DNA of 64,000 bases from Thermoplasmata archaeon (lineage in GTDB: Archaea; Thermoplasmatota; Thermoplasmata; Lutacidiplasmatales; UBA184). This document shows, in pieces, positions 16,881 to 25,842 of the stretch. The notes under the pieces are model-generated. The model was given only the letters and a program-made list of their open reading frames with translations, was not told the DNA's origin and did not search any database. Position numbers and translations under genes: made by a program. Numbering within the stretch: the first letter of the stretch is position 1; each line of letters opens with the position of its first letter. The stretch covers positions 1 to 64,000 of the forward strand of contig DASPVQ010000024.1 of assembly GCA_035622275.1 (NCBI GenBank), in the 5' to 3' direction.

Positions 16881-18899
16881 GTGGCGCCGTCGGCCTCGAT
16901 CGCCCAGCAGCTTGCCGCGAAGCAGCGGGAGATCTCCGTCGCCGAGTTCTTCGAGCGGAACCGCCAGATCCTCGGCTTCGACAATCCCCAGCGCGCGCTC
17001 CTCACGACCGTGAAAGAAGCGGTCGACAACGCGATCGACGTGGGCGACGAGGCGCGCCTCCTGCCCGAGGTCGTGGTCGAGATCGCGAAGGAGGGCGAGG
17101 ACCGGCTCCGGGTCGCGGTCACGGACAACGGGCCCGGGATCCTGCGCCGGGAGATCCCCAACGTCTTCGCCCGTCTCCTCTACGGCTCGCGCTTCCACTC
17201 CAACCGGCAGGCCCGCGGCCAGCAGGGGATCGGGATCTCGGCGGCGGTCCTCTACGCGAACCTGACGACCGCGCGCCCGGCCCACATCGTCTCCAAGGTG
17301 GAGGAGGAGGAGGCGGCGCACGTCCTCGATCTGTTCATCGACACCCAGAAGAACCAGCCGCGGATCGCCGCCGAGGACCTCGTGCTCTGGGACCGCCCGC
17401 ACGGGACCCGCGTGGAGCTCGTCCTCAAGGCCCGCTACCAGCGCGGCCGCCAGTCGCCCTACGAGTACCTGCGCGGCACCGCCATCGTGAACCCCCACGC
17501 CCGGCTCGTCCTCGTCGAGCCGGACGGCGCCCGCGTCACCTTCGAGCGGGCCGCTCAGGAGCTGCCGCCGCTCGCGAAGGAGACGCTGCCCCATCCCTAC
17601 GGCCTCGAGCTCGGCGAGCTCGGCTACCTGCTCAAGGCGAGCCGGCGTCCGAGCCTCGGCGAGTTCCTCGCGAAGGACCTCGCCGGGGTGAGCCCGCGCG
17701 CGGCGAAGGAGGTCCTCGCGCGCTCGGGCGTGGCGGCGCGCGTCGCCCCGGCGTCCATCCAGGGCGAGGCGCAGGAGCGCCTGCTCGCCGCGCTGCACGC
17801 GGCGCCGCTCGTGGCCCCGTCGTCCGACTGCCTGTCGCCGATCGGATCGCTCCTGATCAAGCGCGGCCTCAAGAACGTGCTCGGCGAGCTCAAGCCCGAG
17901 TTCTTCGCGCCGCCGGTGAGCCGCCCGCCCAAGGTCCACGCCGGCTTCCCGTTCCTGGTCGAGGTCGGCCTCGTCTTCGGCGGCGGGCTGGCGGCCGACC
18001 AGCCGGTCCAGATCCTGCGGTTCGCGAACCGGGTGCCGTTGCTCTTCCAGCAGGGCGCCTGCGCGATCACGAGCGCGATCGCGAGCATGGACTGGCGGCG
18101 CTATGGCCTCGAGCAGAAGGGCGGGGCGGGTCTGCCGGTCGGCCCGGCGGTGATCCTCGTCCACCTCGCCTCGACGAAGGTCCCGTTCACCAGCGAGGCG
18201 AAGGAGGCGGTCGCCGAGGACCCCGAGATCGACCGGGAGCTGACGCTCGCCCTGCAGGTCGCCGCCCGCCACCTGCGCACCCACCTGTCCCGGCGGAGCC
18301 GGCGCGACTTCGCCGGCGAGAAGTTCGCGATCATCCAGCGCATCCTGCCCAAGCTCGCGGAGAAGACGAGCCACCTTCTCGGTCGGCCGACGCCCGACCT
18401 CACTCCGGTGATCACGCGGATCATGGACGTCGTGAACCTGGAGCCGCGCGTCGCGCGCTCGCCCGACGCCGTGCGCCTCGAGCTCGAGGTGACCAACTAC
18501 ACGCCCCGCGCCCGCATCCTCGAGCTGTTCGTCGAGGTCCCGCCGGAGGCGTTCGCGCTCGCCGGCTTCGCGCCAGCGCCCGACGGCACCGAGCCGGCGC
18601 TCGGCCGCGCGTGGTGGACGCTCGAGAAGCTCGCCCCGAACGGCCGGACCCGCCTCGCCCTCACGTTCCCCCCCACCACCGACCTCGAGGCGACCGACCT
18701 CGACTGGTACGTCGCCGGGATCGACGAGGCCCACCTCCTCGGGGCGGATCCGCTGCCCGGGGACTGGGACGTCCGGCTGCCGCGCACGATCGTCGAGGCG
18801 GCCGAGGCGGCGGCCGCCGAGGGCGCGGCGGGGAACGGGGACGGGGAGGTGGACTACGATGCCGCGGAAGCGGGCGAAGGGCGCAGCGACGACGACTGA
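16881..18899 (+). CDS. top6B: DNA topoisomerase VI subunit B (ATPase)
   Basis: 672 residues. The GHKL ATPase motifs are clear: TTVKEAVDNAID near 42-53 (catalytic Glu and Mg-binding Asn), VTDNGPGI at 80-87, and ARGQQGIGISAAVLYA near 110-126. The transducer domain follows, with a C-terminal Ig-like extension and an acidic tail. With subunit A it forms the type IIB topoisomerase that relaxes and decatenates DNA. GTG start supported by a leaderless TATA box. The gene overlaps top6A by 41 bp. Its presence distinguishes this organism from Thermoplasmatales, which rely on gyrase. Confidence 0.96.
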   Translation: MAPSASIAQQLAAKQREISVAEFFERNRQILGFDNPQRALLTTVKEAVDNAIDVGDEARLLPEVVVEIAKEGEDRLRVAVTDNGPGILRREIPNVFARLLYGSRFHSNRQARGQQGIGISAAVLYANLTTARPAHIVSKVEEEEAAHVLDLFIDTQKNQPRIAAEDLVLWDRPHGTRVELVLKARYQRGRQSPYEYLRGTAIVNPHARLVLVEPDGARVTFERAAQELPPLAKETLPHPYGLELGELGYLLKASRRPSLGEFLAKDLAGVSPRAAKEVLARSGVAARVAPASIQGEAQERLLAALHAAPLVAPSSDCLSPIGSLLIKRGLKNVLGELKPEFFAPPVSRPPKVHAGFPFLVEVGLVFGGGLAADQPVQILRFANRVPLLFQQGACAITSAIASMDWRRYGLEQKGGAGLPVGPAVILVHLASTKVPFTSEAKEAVAEDPEIDRELTLALQVAARHLRTHLSRRSRRDFAGEKFAIIQRILPKLAEKTSHLLGRPTPDLTPVITRIMDVVNLEPRVARSPDAVRLELEVTNYTPRARILELFVEVPPEAFALAGFAPAPDGTEPALGRAWWTLEKLAPNGRTRLALTFPPTTDLEATDLDWYVAGIDEAHLLGADPLPGDWDVRLPRTIVEAAEAAAAEGAAGNGDGEVDYDAAEAGEGRSDDD

Positions 18900-20001
18900 C
18901 GAGGCGGACCTGCCCGCGATCCGGGCCGACGCGCTCGCGCCGACCCTCGGCCTCGCCGAGCAGATCTACGGCCAGCTCGCCTCGGGCGAGATCCCGCGGA
19001 TGCGCCTGCCGCTGCGCACGAAGCAGAACCTCGCCTTCCAGTCGCGCGAGGGCGTCTGGCGGCTCGGGAAGGCGATGGGCACCCGCAGCGCGCGCAAGCT
19101 CGACGGCGCGCTGATGCTGCTGCGCACGTTCTACCTCGTCGACTTCATCAACGAGATGGCCCGGGACCGCAAGACCTCGACCCTGCGGGAGCTCTACTAC
19201 ATCAGCGAGGCGTGGGAGGATGCGAAGTTCCACAGCGAGGACGAGTCGAACCTCCTGATCGAGGACCTCGAGGTGATGTGCACGCGCCTGCGCGAGGACT
19301 TCCGACTGCACCCGGAGGAGAACGGGGCGAGCGTGATCGGCGACCTCACGATCAAGGAGCGCAACCGCAAGGGCGTGGTCAAGACGATCAACTGCCGCGA
19401 CGACGTCGGCGACGGCGGCTACTCGCTGCCGTTCAACGTCGAGAAGGAGAAGATCGAGTTCGTCGGCACGAACGCGAAGTTCGTGATCGCGATCGAGTGC
19501 GGCGGCATGGTCGATCGCCTCGCCGAGAACGACTTCGACGAGCAGCGGGACGCGATCCTCCTCCACCTCAAGGGCCAGCCGGCGCGCTCGACCCGCCGGT
19601 TCCTGCGCCGGATCACCGAGGAGCTCCACCTGCCCGTCGTGGTCTTCACCGACGGCGACCCCTGGTCGTTCCGCATCTACGCGAGCGTCGCGTACGGCGC
19701 GATCAAGACGGCGCACCTGTCGAACTACCTCGCGACCCCGAGCGCCGAGTTCCTCGGCGTCACGGCGAGCGACATCGAGAACTACGACCTCCCCTCCGAC
19801 CGGCTCAGCGAGCAGGACGTCCGCGCGCTCGAGGCCGAGCGGACCGACCCGCGCTTCTCGACGGCCGAGTGGCGCTCGGAGATCGAGCTGATGCTCAAGA
19901 ACGGCAAGAAGGCCGAGCAGCAGTCGCTCGCGAAGTACGGCCTCAACTACGTGACGGACCACTACCTGCCCGAGAAGCTCACCGAGATGGGGATCCTGTA
20001 G
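18859..20001 (+). CDS. top6A: DNA topoisomerase VI subunit A (Spo11-like)
   Basis: 380 residues. The winged-helix domain contains the active-site tyrosine motif STLRELYYISEAW at about 107-119. The Toprim domain shows the catalytic Glu in FVIAIECGGMVDRL and the DGD acidic pair in VVVFTDGDPWSF. It cuts both strands with a covalent 5'-phosphotyrosine link. ATG at 18859 lies inside the end of top6B, consistent with translational coupling. Confidence 0.96.
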   Translation: MPRKRAKGAATTTDEADLPAIRADALAPTLGLAEQIYGQLASGEIPRMRLPLRTKQNLAFQSREGVWRLGKAMGTRSARKLDGALMLLRTFYLVDFINEMARDRKTSTLRELYYISEAWEDAKFHSEDESNLLIEDLEVMCTRLREDFRLHPEENGASVIGDLTIKERNRKGVVKTINCRDDVGDGGYSLPFNVEKEKIEFVGTNAKFVIAIECGGMVDRLAENDFDEQRDAILLHLKGQPARSTRRFLRRITEELHLPVVVFTDGDPWSFRIYASVAYGAIKTAHLSNYLATPSAEFLGVTASDIENYDLPSDRLSEQDVRALEAERTDPRFSTAEWRSEIELMLKNGKKAEQQSLAKYGLNYVTDHYLPEKLTEMGIL

Positions 20002-20028
20002 GCCCCCCGCGCGGGCGCCGTCCGGCAG

Positions 20029-20036
20029 CCTTAAGG
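20029..20036 (+). promoter_or_regulatory. TATA box of the aquaporin gene
   Basis: ccttaagg lies 24-31 nt before the ATG at 20060 and predicts leaderless transcription. This argues for the ATG over the in-frame TTG at 20045. Confidence 0.55.
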
Positions 20037-20059
20037 CCCCCCGGTTGGGTGCGGCCGCG

Positions 20060-20806
20060 ATGATGTGGACCCGCGCCCAGCGCTACGTGGCCGAGTTCGT
20101 CGGGACGTTCGGCCTGCTCCTGTCGGTCACCGGAGCGGCCCTGCTCTCGCTCAACGTCGACGCCGGTTTCTACTCGGCCGACGCGCGCGTGCTGCTGATC
20201 AGCCTCGCGCTCGGGCTCGGCGTGATCGGCATGGTCTACGCCTTCGGCGACGTCTCGGGCGCCCACCTCAACCCCGCGGTCACGGTCGCGATGTGGGTCA
20301 GCGGGCGGACCAAGGCCGGCGACGTGGTCCCGTACATCGTGGCCCAGCTCGCGGGCGGCCTGCTCGCCGTCGGCGTGATCGCGGGCGTCGCCTACGGCTC
20401 GGCGCCGCTGTGGTCGGCGGCCCAGTCGGCGGCGCTCGCCTCGCAGGGCTACCGCGGGAACGGCGCGCCCTACGGCGTCGCGGTGGGCTCGGTCTTCCTG
20501 CTCGAGGTCGTCCTCACGCTGTTCCTGGTCCTCGTGATCCTGCGCTCGACCCAGCGCGAGAACTTCTCGAAGAACCTCGCCCCGGTCGGGATCGGCCTCA
20601 CGCTGATCATGACCAACCTGGTCGCGATCCCGATCGACGGCGCCTCGGTCAACCCCGCCCGCAGCTTCGCGCCCGCGCTCCTGTCGGCGATGTGGCCCGG
20701 CGACCGCTGGGCGATCCAGCAGGACTGGTTGTTCTGGGTCGCGCCGATCGTGGGCGGCGTGCTCGCGGCCCTGATCGACCGCTACTACTCCGGCCGCGGC
20801 GGGTAG
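20060..20806 (+). CDS. Aquaporin / glycerol facilitator (MIP family)
   Basis: 248-residue channel with six transmembrane helices and two half-helices. Both NPA boxes are intact: SGAHLNPAVTVAMW and GASVNPARSFAPALL, the second followed by the selectivity-filter Arg. It conducts water or small neutral solutes across the cytoplasmic membrane. The longer N-terminus from TTG 20045 is disfavoured by the TATA spacing. Single gene, convergent with the next. Confidence 0.93.
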   Translation: MMWTRAQRYVAEFVGTFGLLLSVTGAALLSLNVDAGFYSADARVLLISLALGLGVIGMVYAFGDVSGAHLNPAVTVAMWVSGRTKAGDVVPYIVAQLAGGLLAVGVIAGVAYGSAPLWSAAQSAALASQGYRGNGAPYGVAVGSVFLLEVVLTLFLVLVILRSTQRENFSKNLAPVGIGLTLIMTNLVAIPIDGASVNPARSFAPALLSAMWPGDRWAIQQDWLFWVAPIVGGVLAALIDRYYSGRGG

Positions 20807-20812
20807 TCCGCG

Positions 20813-21229
20813 CTAGGCGATCCCGAACGCCCCGAAGGCCGCGGGAGCGAGGAGACGGTCCGCGAGCTCGCGGGGAGCGTAGACGAGCGAGCCCGACGGG
20901 CCCGCGACCCGGCGCCAGGCGATCCCCTGCTCGGAGAACTCGGCGCGTTCGGCCCCGACCTCCACCACGGGCTCGCTGAGCCGGACCGGCACGGTCGCGC
21001 CGTCGCGCGCGATCGCGAGGACCTCGTGGGGCTCGTCGAGGACGATCCAGGAAAGGGGGACGAGGAGCTTGAGGTGGACGAGGCGCGGCCGGAACTGGCT
21101 CTCGGACTCGGTCTCGGTCCGCGAGAACAGCGCGACCTCCTCCCCGTCGACCGGCGCGAGCCGCTCGAACTGGAAGGAGCGCTGGCGGAACTCGAGGACG
21201 TTGACCTCCAGGTCGGCCGCGTCGAGCAC
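20813..21229 (-). CDS. Hypothetical protein, 138 aa
   Basis: GTG start at 21229 with a TATA-like gcttatgt at about 21252-21259, consistent with leaderless expression. The sequence alternates charged and hydrophobic residues (HLKLLVPLSWIVLDEP, VPVRLSEPVVEVGAERAEF), suggesting a beta-rich soluble protein without membrane segments or cysteines. No family recognised. It sits between aquaporin (convergent) and the eL41 gene (divergent). Confidence 0.65.
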   Translation of the reverse strand: MLDAADLEVNVLEFRQRSFQFERLAPVDGEEVALFSRTETESESQFRPRLVHLKLLVPLSWIVLDEPHEVLAIARDGATVPVRLSEPVVEVGAERAEFSEQGIAWRRVAGPSGSLVYAPRELADRLLAPAAFGAFGIA

Positions 21230-21303
21230 GACGCGCCGAGCGGCCCGGCGTACATAAGCGGGCGAGACGCGCGCGTGGCGCGCCGCCGTTTGCCGGGGCA
21301 GCG

Positions 21304-21310
21304 TTATAAA
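21304..21310 (+). promoter_or_regulatory. TATA box of the eL41 gene
   Basis: ttataaa lies 38-44 nt before the ATG at 21348, predicting a leader of roughly 10-18 nt. Confidence 0.6.
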
Positions 21311-21347
21311 CCGCGGACCGTACCCGCGCCGGTTCGGACGCTCTCGG

Positions 21348-21455
21348 ATGAAACGCTCGTCGCGGGTCTGGAAGAAGCGCGGTCACATGCGCTGGAAGTG
21401 GCGCAAGAAGCGCATGCGACGGCGCATGCGGGCCCAGAAGATGCGACAGCAGTAG
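21348..21455 (+). CDS. rpl41e: Ribosomal protein eL41
   Basis: 35 codons from ATG 21348 to TAG 21453-21455, too short for usual gene calling. The peptide is almost entirely Arg, Lys, Met, Gln and Trp. Its core MRWKWRKKRMRRRMRAQKM matches the pattern of eL41, the tiny single-helix protein of the archaeal and eukaryotic large subunit (typically MRAKWRKKRxRRL...). A second in-frame ATG at 21387 would give a 22-residue form closer to the usual 25. The upstream TATA box and isolation between two minus-strand genes support a real gene. Confidence 0.82.
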   Translation: MKRSSRVWKKRGHMRWKWRKKRMRRRMRAQKMRQQ

Positions 21456-21467
21456 GCGCGGCGGTCG

Positions 21468-22130
21468 CTAGGCGGTCGCGCGCCCGGGCTCTCGGGCGAG
21501 GAAGAGCGCGACGAGCAGGATCCACAGCAGCACGCTGCCGAGGAACAGCCGTTCCAGCAGGCCGCCGGCGACCGCGCTCACCCGCGGCGTGAACACCCCG
21601 AGGGCGAGTTCGCCGACGACGAACACGATCACCAACAGCGCGAGCAGGGTGGCCCACCCCTGGGCCGGACGCAGGACGGGGGAGGACGCAAAGTGCGAGG
21701 ACAATAGGTAGACGCCGATCGCGCCGCCGAGGAACGCGAGGAGCGCGACGACGAGGTGGATCGCTCCGTGCCAGGAGATCGGCGTCGCCGGCACGTCCGT
21801 CGGGAAGATCGCGAGGAGGATCGCCCCGACCCCCCAGATCGCCAGCGCGACCGCGCCTCCCCGGTACTCCCCCCACCCCCGGCCCTCCGGACGCACCGTG
21901 CGGTAGAATGCCCAGAGGAACAGCAGCGAGAGCGCGCCGCGCACGACGAAGTTGATCGTCATGATCCAGCCGTACGGGCCGACCGCGAGATCGCTCTCGG
22001 CGTCCTGGATCGCGCTGTAGTGCGGCGGCAAGAGCTGGACGACGATGTCCAGCACGGCGTAGACCGCGACCAGCAGCGCGACGAGGGCGAAGGCGCGGCG
22101 CGCGGAGAGCGGGACCGTCGTCGCCGCCAC
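21468..22130 (-). CDS. DUF998-type six-helix membrane protein
   Basis: 220 residues with about six transmembrane helices. The first loop carries SAIQDAESDLAVGPYGW, the conserved S-x-SDL-x-x-GPYG-type signature of DUF998, and the following helix starts MTINFVVRG. The biochemical function of the family is unknown. The gene follows the small zinc-binding protein gene by 3 bp and probably shares its transcript. Confidence 0.8.
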   Translation of the reverse strand: MAATTVPLSARRAFALVALLVAVYAVLDIVVQLLPPHYSAIQDAESDLAVGPYGWIMTINFVVRGALSLLFLWAFYRTVRPEGRGWGEYRGGAVALAIWGVGAILLAIFPTDVPATPISWHGAIHLVVALLAFLGGAIGVYLLSSHFASSPVLRPAQGWATLLALLVIVFVVGELALGVFTPRVSAVAGGLLERLFLGSVLLWILLVALFLAREPGRATA

Positions 22131-22133
22131 GGC

Positions 22134-22361
22134 TCACCGGCCGAGCCGGTCGAGCCGGCGGGCCGCCTTCGTCGTCTTCTTCCACTCCCGGTAGTGGTCG
22201 CGGCAGAGCGGGGCGCGCCGGCCTCGCTCGGGCAGCTGAGCGAACGCCTTGCGCGCCTCCGTGAGCGCGAGCCGGCGGACGGACGGCGCGCCGCAGCCCG
22301 GCACCAGGCACGGCTCCGCGGCGGCGGCCTCGGGGTCGGGCCCGCCCTCCCGATCGCTCAT
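22134..22361 (-). CDS. Small zinc-finger-like protein, 75 aa
   Basis: A disordered acidic N-terminus precedes C-x4-C (CLVPGC, near 18-23) and a second ligand pair LCRDHY (C-x2-H, near 52-55), followed by the basic helix [18 protein letters not shown]. The arrangement looks like a treble-clef or short zinc finger; nucleic-acid binding is a guess from the basic tail. Its ATG overlaps the stop of sucD (4 bp), so it belongs to the sucCD transcript. Confidence 0.7.
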   Translation of the reverse strand: MSDREGGPDPEAAAAEPCLVPGCGAPSVRRLALTEARKAFAQLPERGRRAPLCRDHYREWKKTTKAARRLDRLGR

Positions 22362-23242
22362 CGGCGCCCCGAGCGCTCGGCGATCCCCTGGACGATCTCG
22401 GGGATCTCGTAGGGAAAGCGGGCCACATGGGCCCCCGAGGCCTCGAGCGCGGCGACCTTGGTCGCCGCGGTTCCGCGCCCGCGCGAGATGATCGCGCCGG
22501 CGTGGCCCATCCGCTTGCCCGGCGGGGCGCTGCGCCCGGCGATGTAGGCGACCACGGGCTTCGTGACGTGGTGGCGGAGGTACTCGGCGGCGTCTTCCTC
22601 GGCGGTGCCGCCGATCTCGCCGACCATCACGATGAGGTCCGTCTCGGGATCCGCCTGGAACAGGGGGAGCGCGTCGACGAACGACGTCCCGACGACCGGG
22701 TCGCCGCCGAGGCCGATGCAGGTCGACTGGCCGAGCCCGTGCTCGGTGATCCCGTTCACGATCTCGTAGGTGAGGGTCCCGCTCCTTGAGATCACGCCGA
22801 CCCGGCCCGGACGGAAGACGACGTTGGGAATGATCCCGACCTTGGAGGCACCGGGGGCCGCGATCCCCGGGCAGTTGGGCCCGATGATGCGCGCGCCCCT
22901 CGCGCGCGCGTAGTGGTACATCACGAGCATATCGTGGAACGGGATGTGCTCGGTGACGATCACCGCGAGTCGGAGGCCCGCGTCGACCGCCTCGAGCAGG
23001 GCATCCTTGGCGAAGGGCGCCGGCACGAAGATGCAGGAGGCGTTCGCGTGCGTCTCCCGAACGGCGTCCGCCACCGAGTCGAACACTGGGACGCCCTCGA
23101 CCGCCGCGCCGGCCTTGCCCGGAGTGACCCCCGCGACGACGGCCGTCCCGAACAGCTTCATCTGCCGCGTGTGGACGGTGCCCTGGTGGCCGGTGATGCC
23201 CTGGACCACGACCCGGGTGTTCGCGTCGACGAGGACGGTCAT
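22358..23242 (-). CDS. sucD: Succinyl-CoA synthetase (ADP/GDP-forming) alpha subunit
   Basis: 294 residues, normal length. CoA-binding Rossmann start [20 protein letters not shown], central [13 protein letters not shown], and the phosphohistidine loop [12 protein letters not shown] near 245. With SucC it interconverts succinyl-CoA and succinate with substrate-level phosphorylation in the citric acid cycle. ATG at 23242 overlaps the sucC stop by 4 bp. Confidence 0.95.
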   Translation of the reverse strand: MTVLVDANTRVVVQGITGHQGTVHTRQMKLFGTAVVAGVTPGKAGAAVEGVPVFDSVADAVRETHANASCIFVPAPFAKDALLEAVDAGLRLAVIVTEHIPFHDMLVMYHYARARGARIIGPNCPGIAAPGASKVGIIPNVVFRPGRVGVISRSGTLTYEIVNGITEHGLGQSTCIGLGGDPVVGTSFVDALPLFQADPETDLIVMVGEIGGTAEEDAAEYLRHHVTKPVVAYIAGRSAPPGKRMGHAGAIISRGRGTAATKVAALEASGAHVARFPYEIPEIVQGIAERSGRR

Positions 23243-24372
23243 GCAGACCCCCGCGCGGCCGCCACCGCGGCCTGCGCGGACTCCTTGAGGCTCGGGATCG
23301 ACGTGATGCCGCTGCGTCGCAGGATCTCGATGCCCTCGGTCTCGTTGTTCCCGCGGATCCGCGCGACGAGCGGGAACCGGTCCGCGGGCGGTACCTGCTG
23401 CATGGCGGCCACCAGGCCGTTCGCGACCGTGTCGCACCGCGTGACGCCGCCGAAGATGTTGAGGAAGACGGCCTTGGGCCGCGCCCGGGCCATCAGCAGG
23501 AACGCCTCGGTGACCTTCTTGGGGTCGTCGGTTCCCCCGAGGTCGAGGAAGACCCCGGGCTCGCCCCCGAACTCCTTCAGCACGTCGAGGGTCGCCATCG
23601 TGAGACCGGCACCGTTCGCGATCACGCCGATGTTGCCGTCGAGCTGTACGAACGCTATCTCCTTCTCGCGGGCGATCTCCTCGAGCGGCGTCCGATCGTC
23701 GCGGATCTCGGCGTACTCCGGATGGCGGAACGCCGCGTCGTCCTCGATGACCACCTTCGCGTCCAGCGCGACGAGTCCCTCCCCCACGACCGCGAGCGGA
23801 TTGATCTCGACGAGCTCCGCGTCCTCCGCGACGAAGAGCCGCCACAGCGACGAGAGCAGCGCGTCGAGGACCGTCGCCGGACCTCCCGACAGCCCGAGCG
23901 ACCGAGCGATCTTCCGGCGCTCGTAGGCGGCGAGCCCGGGGAACGGGTCGACGGGGGTCCGGTCGATCGCCGCGTCGTCGACCGACTCGATCTCGACGCC
24001 TCCCTGCGGGCTCGCGATGACGATCGGAACGCGCAGTGAGCGATCCAGCGTGATCGAGAGGTAGAGTTCCTTGCCGATCGCGAGCTTCTCCTCCAGGAGG
24101 AGCTCGCGGACCTTCTCGCCCTTGAACTCGAGGCCGAGGATGGCGGCCGCGGCGTTCCGCGCCTCCTCGGGCGTGGACGCGAACCTCACCGCACCGCCCT
24201 TGCCGCGGCCCCCGGCGAGCACCTGCGCCTTGATCACGCAGGGGAGCGGGACGGCCCCGCGGCGGATCAGCGACTCCGCCTCTTCGGCGGAGCGGGCGAC
24301 CTCGCCGCGGGGCAGCGCGATCCCGTAGTTCCGGAAGAGACGCTTACCTCGCCACTCCGCGAGCTTGACCAT
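23239..24372 (-). CDS. sucC: Succinyl-CoA synthetase beta subunit
   Basis: 377 residues. N-terminal ATP-grasp domain beginning [16 protein letters not shown], with [20 protein letters not shown] (nucleotide loop), VEINPLAVV (metal ligands) and the C-terminal ligase domain [20 protein letters not shown] at 24372 preceded directly by ggagg. A TATA-like cttattat at about 24405-24412 is the likely promoter of sucC-sucD-zinc-finger-DUF998. Confidence 0.94.
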   Translation of the reverse strand: MVKLAEWRGKRLFRNYGIALPRGEVARSAEEAESLIRRGAVPLPCVIKAQVLAGGRGKGGAVRFASTPEEARNAAAAILGLEFKGEKVRELLLEEKLAIGKELYLSITLDRSLRVPIVIASPQGGVEIESVDDAAIDRTPVDPFPGLAAYERRKIARSLGLSGGPATVLDALLSSLWRLFVAEDAELVEINPLAVVGEGLVALDAKVVIEDDAAFRHPEYAEIRDDRTPLEEIAREKEIAFVQLDGNIGVIANGAGLTMATLDVLKEFGGEPGVFLDLGGTDDPKKVTEAFLLMARARPKAVFLNIFGGVTRCDTVANGLVAAMQQVPPADRFPLVARIRGNNETEGIEILRRSGITSIPSLKESAQAAVAAARGSA

Positions 24373-24434
24373 CCTCCGATGCTCCGGCGCGCCGATGCGG
24401 GGCCGATAATAAGAGCGGCGGTCCGGCGAACGAC

Positions 24435-25748
24435 TCAGTGGCCCCGAACGCGACGTCGCGCCGTGCGGTGGCGGGGAGCGGCCCCTCGCGGAGTGGCCGG
24501 CGACACCGGGTCCAGGTTCGCGAGATCCCGTCCGACCTCGTCGAGCAGGAGGCCGGCAAACTCGATCTTCGGCCCGCGGATCCAGTGGGGGACCGTGCCC
24601 CGCCCGATCACGAGCGCCTCGGTGCTCGTGCTCCCCATCGAGGCGATGTCGTTCGCCACGACCCAGTCGACCCCGGACTCCGCCCGCAACGCCTCGCCCT
24701 CCTCCTCGAGCCGGCGGGCGGCCTCCCCCGCGAGCAGCTTGAAGCCGACCAGCCGGGTCGGGGGCGGGGCCCACCGGCGCAGTTCGGTGAGAACCTTGGG
24801 CGCTCGCGTGAGCGTGAGGGCCAGCTGCGGCTGGCCCCGGGAGGCGATCTTGCCGGAGCGGGGCTCGAGAGTGAAGTCGGAGAGCGCTGCCGGCACGAAG
24901 ATCGCCGCGGCCGAGGCGAGGGCCGAACGGTGCTCGCGCGCGAGCGCGACGAGATCCCCGACGCTTCTCCACGAGCGCCGGGCCAGGTATGGCGGGACCG
25001 GCACCTGCATCGCGCCGGCCCAGAGCTCGACCTCGGCGCCGCGGAAGTGTGCCTGGGTCGCGAGGGCGACCGCCGTCGTTCCCGAACTCTCGTTGGTGAT
25101 CGACCGGACGGCGTCCAGCGGCTCGCGCGACGCTCCACCGATCACGACCACCGATCGGCCGGTCCACGGACCCCGGCCCAGCCGGTGCAGCACCGCGGCC
25201 GCGACCTCCTCGGGGCTCGCGATCTTCTCCTCTCCCTCGGCGCTCGCGCCCGGGATGATCCCGACGCCCCAGCGGCGGAGCTTGTCGAGGCTCTCGGCGA
25301 CCGCCGGGTTCTGCGCCATGTGCGCGTGCATCGCCGGGGCGATCAGGATCGGCACCCCGCCGCCGAGCGCCACCGACGCGCACGAGGTCACCGGGGTGTC
25401 GTCAATGCCGTGCGCGACCTTGCTGATCGTGTTCGCGGTGGCCGGGGCGATCAGGTAGAGGCTGACCCGGTCCTCCCCGGGCCCGAGCAGGGTCACGTGC
25501 TCGACATTGCCGGTCAGCTGCGTGACCGCCGGGTGGCCCGTGGCGAACTCGAGCGCCTCGGGAGTCACGATGCGGGTCGCCTCGGCGCTCATGACCGCGT
25601 TCACGTCGGCGCCGTGGCGGATCAGCTCCCGAACGATCTTCGGGACCTCGACCGCGGCGATCGAGCCCGACACGCCGACGAGGACCCGGCGCCCCTCGAG
25701 AAGGCGCGTTGTCCGGCCACGGATGACCCGACTCGGATGCACCGCCAT
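24435..25748 (-). CDS. coaBC: Bifunctional phosphopantothenoylcysteine decarboxylase / phosphopantothenate-cysteine ligase
   Basis: 437 residues performing two consecutive steps of coenzyme A synthesis. The N-terminal flavin-dependent decarboxylase (CoaC, about 20-200) shows GVSGSIAAVEVPKIVREL, LIAPATANTISKVAHGIDD and PAMHAHM (the PXMNXXMW-type motif, here with His at the Asn position). The C-terminal ligase (CoaB, about 205-400) shows VVVIGGASREPLDAVRSITN and a VGFKLLAGE segment, with VVANDIASMGS as in the family. The final 30 residues are a basic, low-complexity tail. ATG at 25748. Confidence 0.93.
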   Translation of the reverse strand: MAVHPSRVIRGRTTRLLEGRRVLVGVSGSIAAVEVPKIVRELIRHGADVNAVMSAEATRIVTPEALEFATGHPAVTQLTGNVEHVTLLGPGEDRVSLYLIAPATANTISKVAHGIDDTPVTSCASVALGGGVPILIAPAMHAHMAQNPAVAESLDKLRRWGVGIIPGASAEGEEKIASPEEVAAAVLHRLGRGPWTGRSVVVIGGASREPLDAVRSITNESSGTTAVALATQAHFRGAEVELWAGAMQVPVPPYLARRSWRSVGDLVALAREHRSALASAAAIFVPAALSDFTLEPRSGKIASRGQPQLALTLTRAPKVLTELRRWAPPPTRLVGFKLLAGEAARRLEEEGEALRAESGVDWVVANDIASMGSTSTEALVIGRGTVPHWIRGPKIEFAGLLLDEVGRDLANLDPVSPATPRGAAPRHRTARRRVRGH

Positions 25749-25812
25749 CGCCCCCGGTAGGACCCCCGCGAGGATGCCCGCCCGTAAAAGAGCGCCCCGG
25801 GGCGCCGCGGTC

Positions 25813-25820
25813 CTTTATCT
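25813..25820 (+). promoter_or_regulatory. TATA box of the HAD hydrolase gene
   Basis: ctttatct lies 23-30 nt before the ATG at 25843; leaderless transcription predicted. The region 25749-25842 carries divergent promoters for coaBC and this gene. Confidence 0.6.
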
Positions 25821-25842
25821 CCCCGCGGACTTCGAGCGCCGC

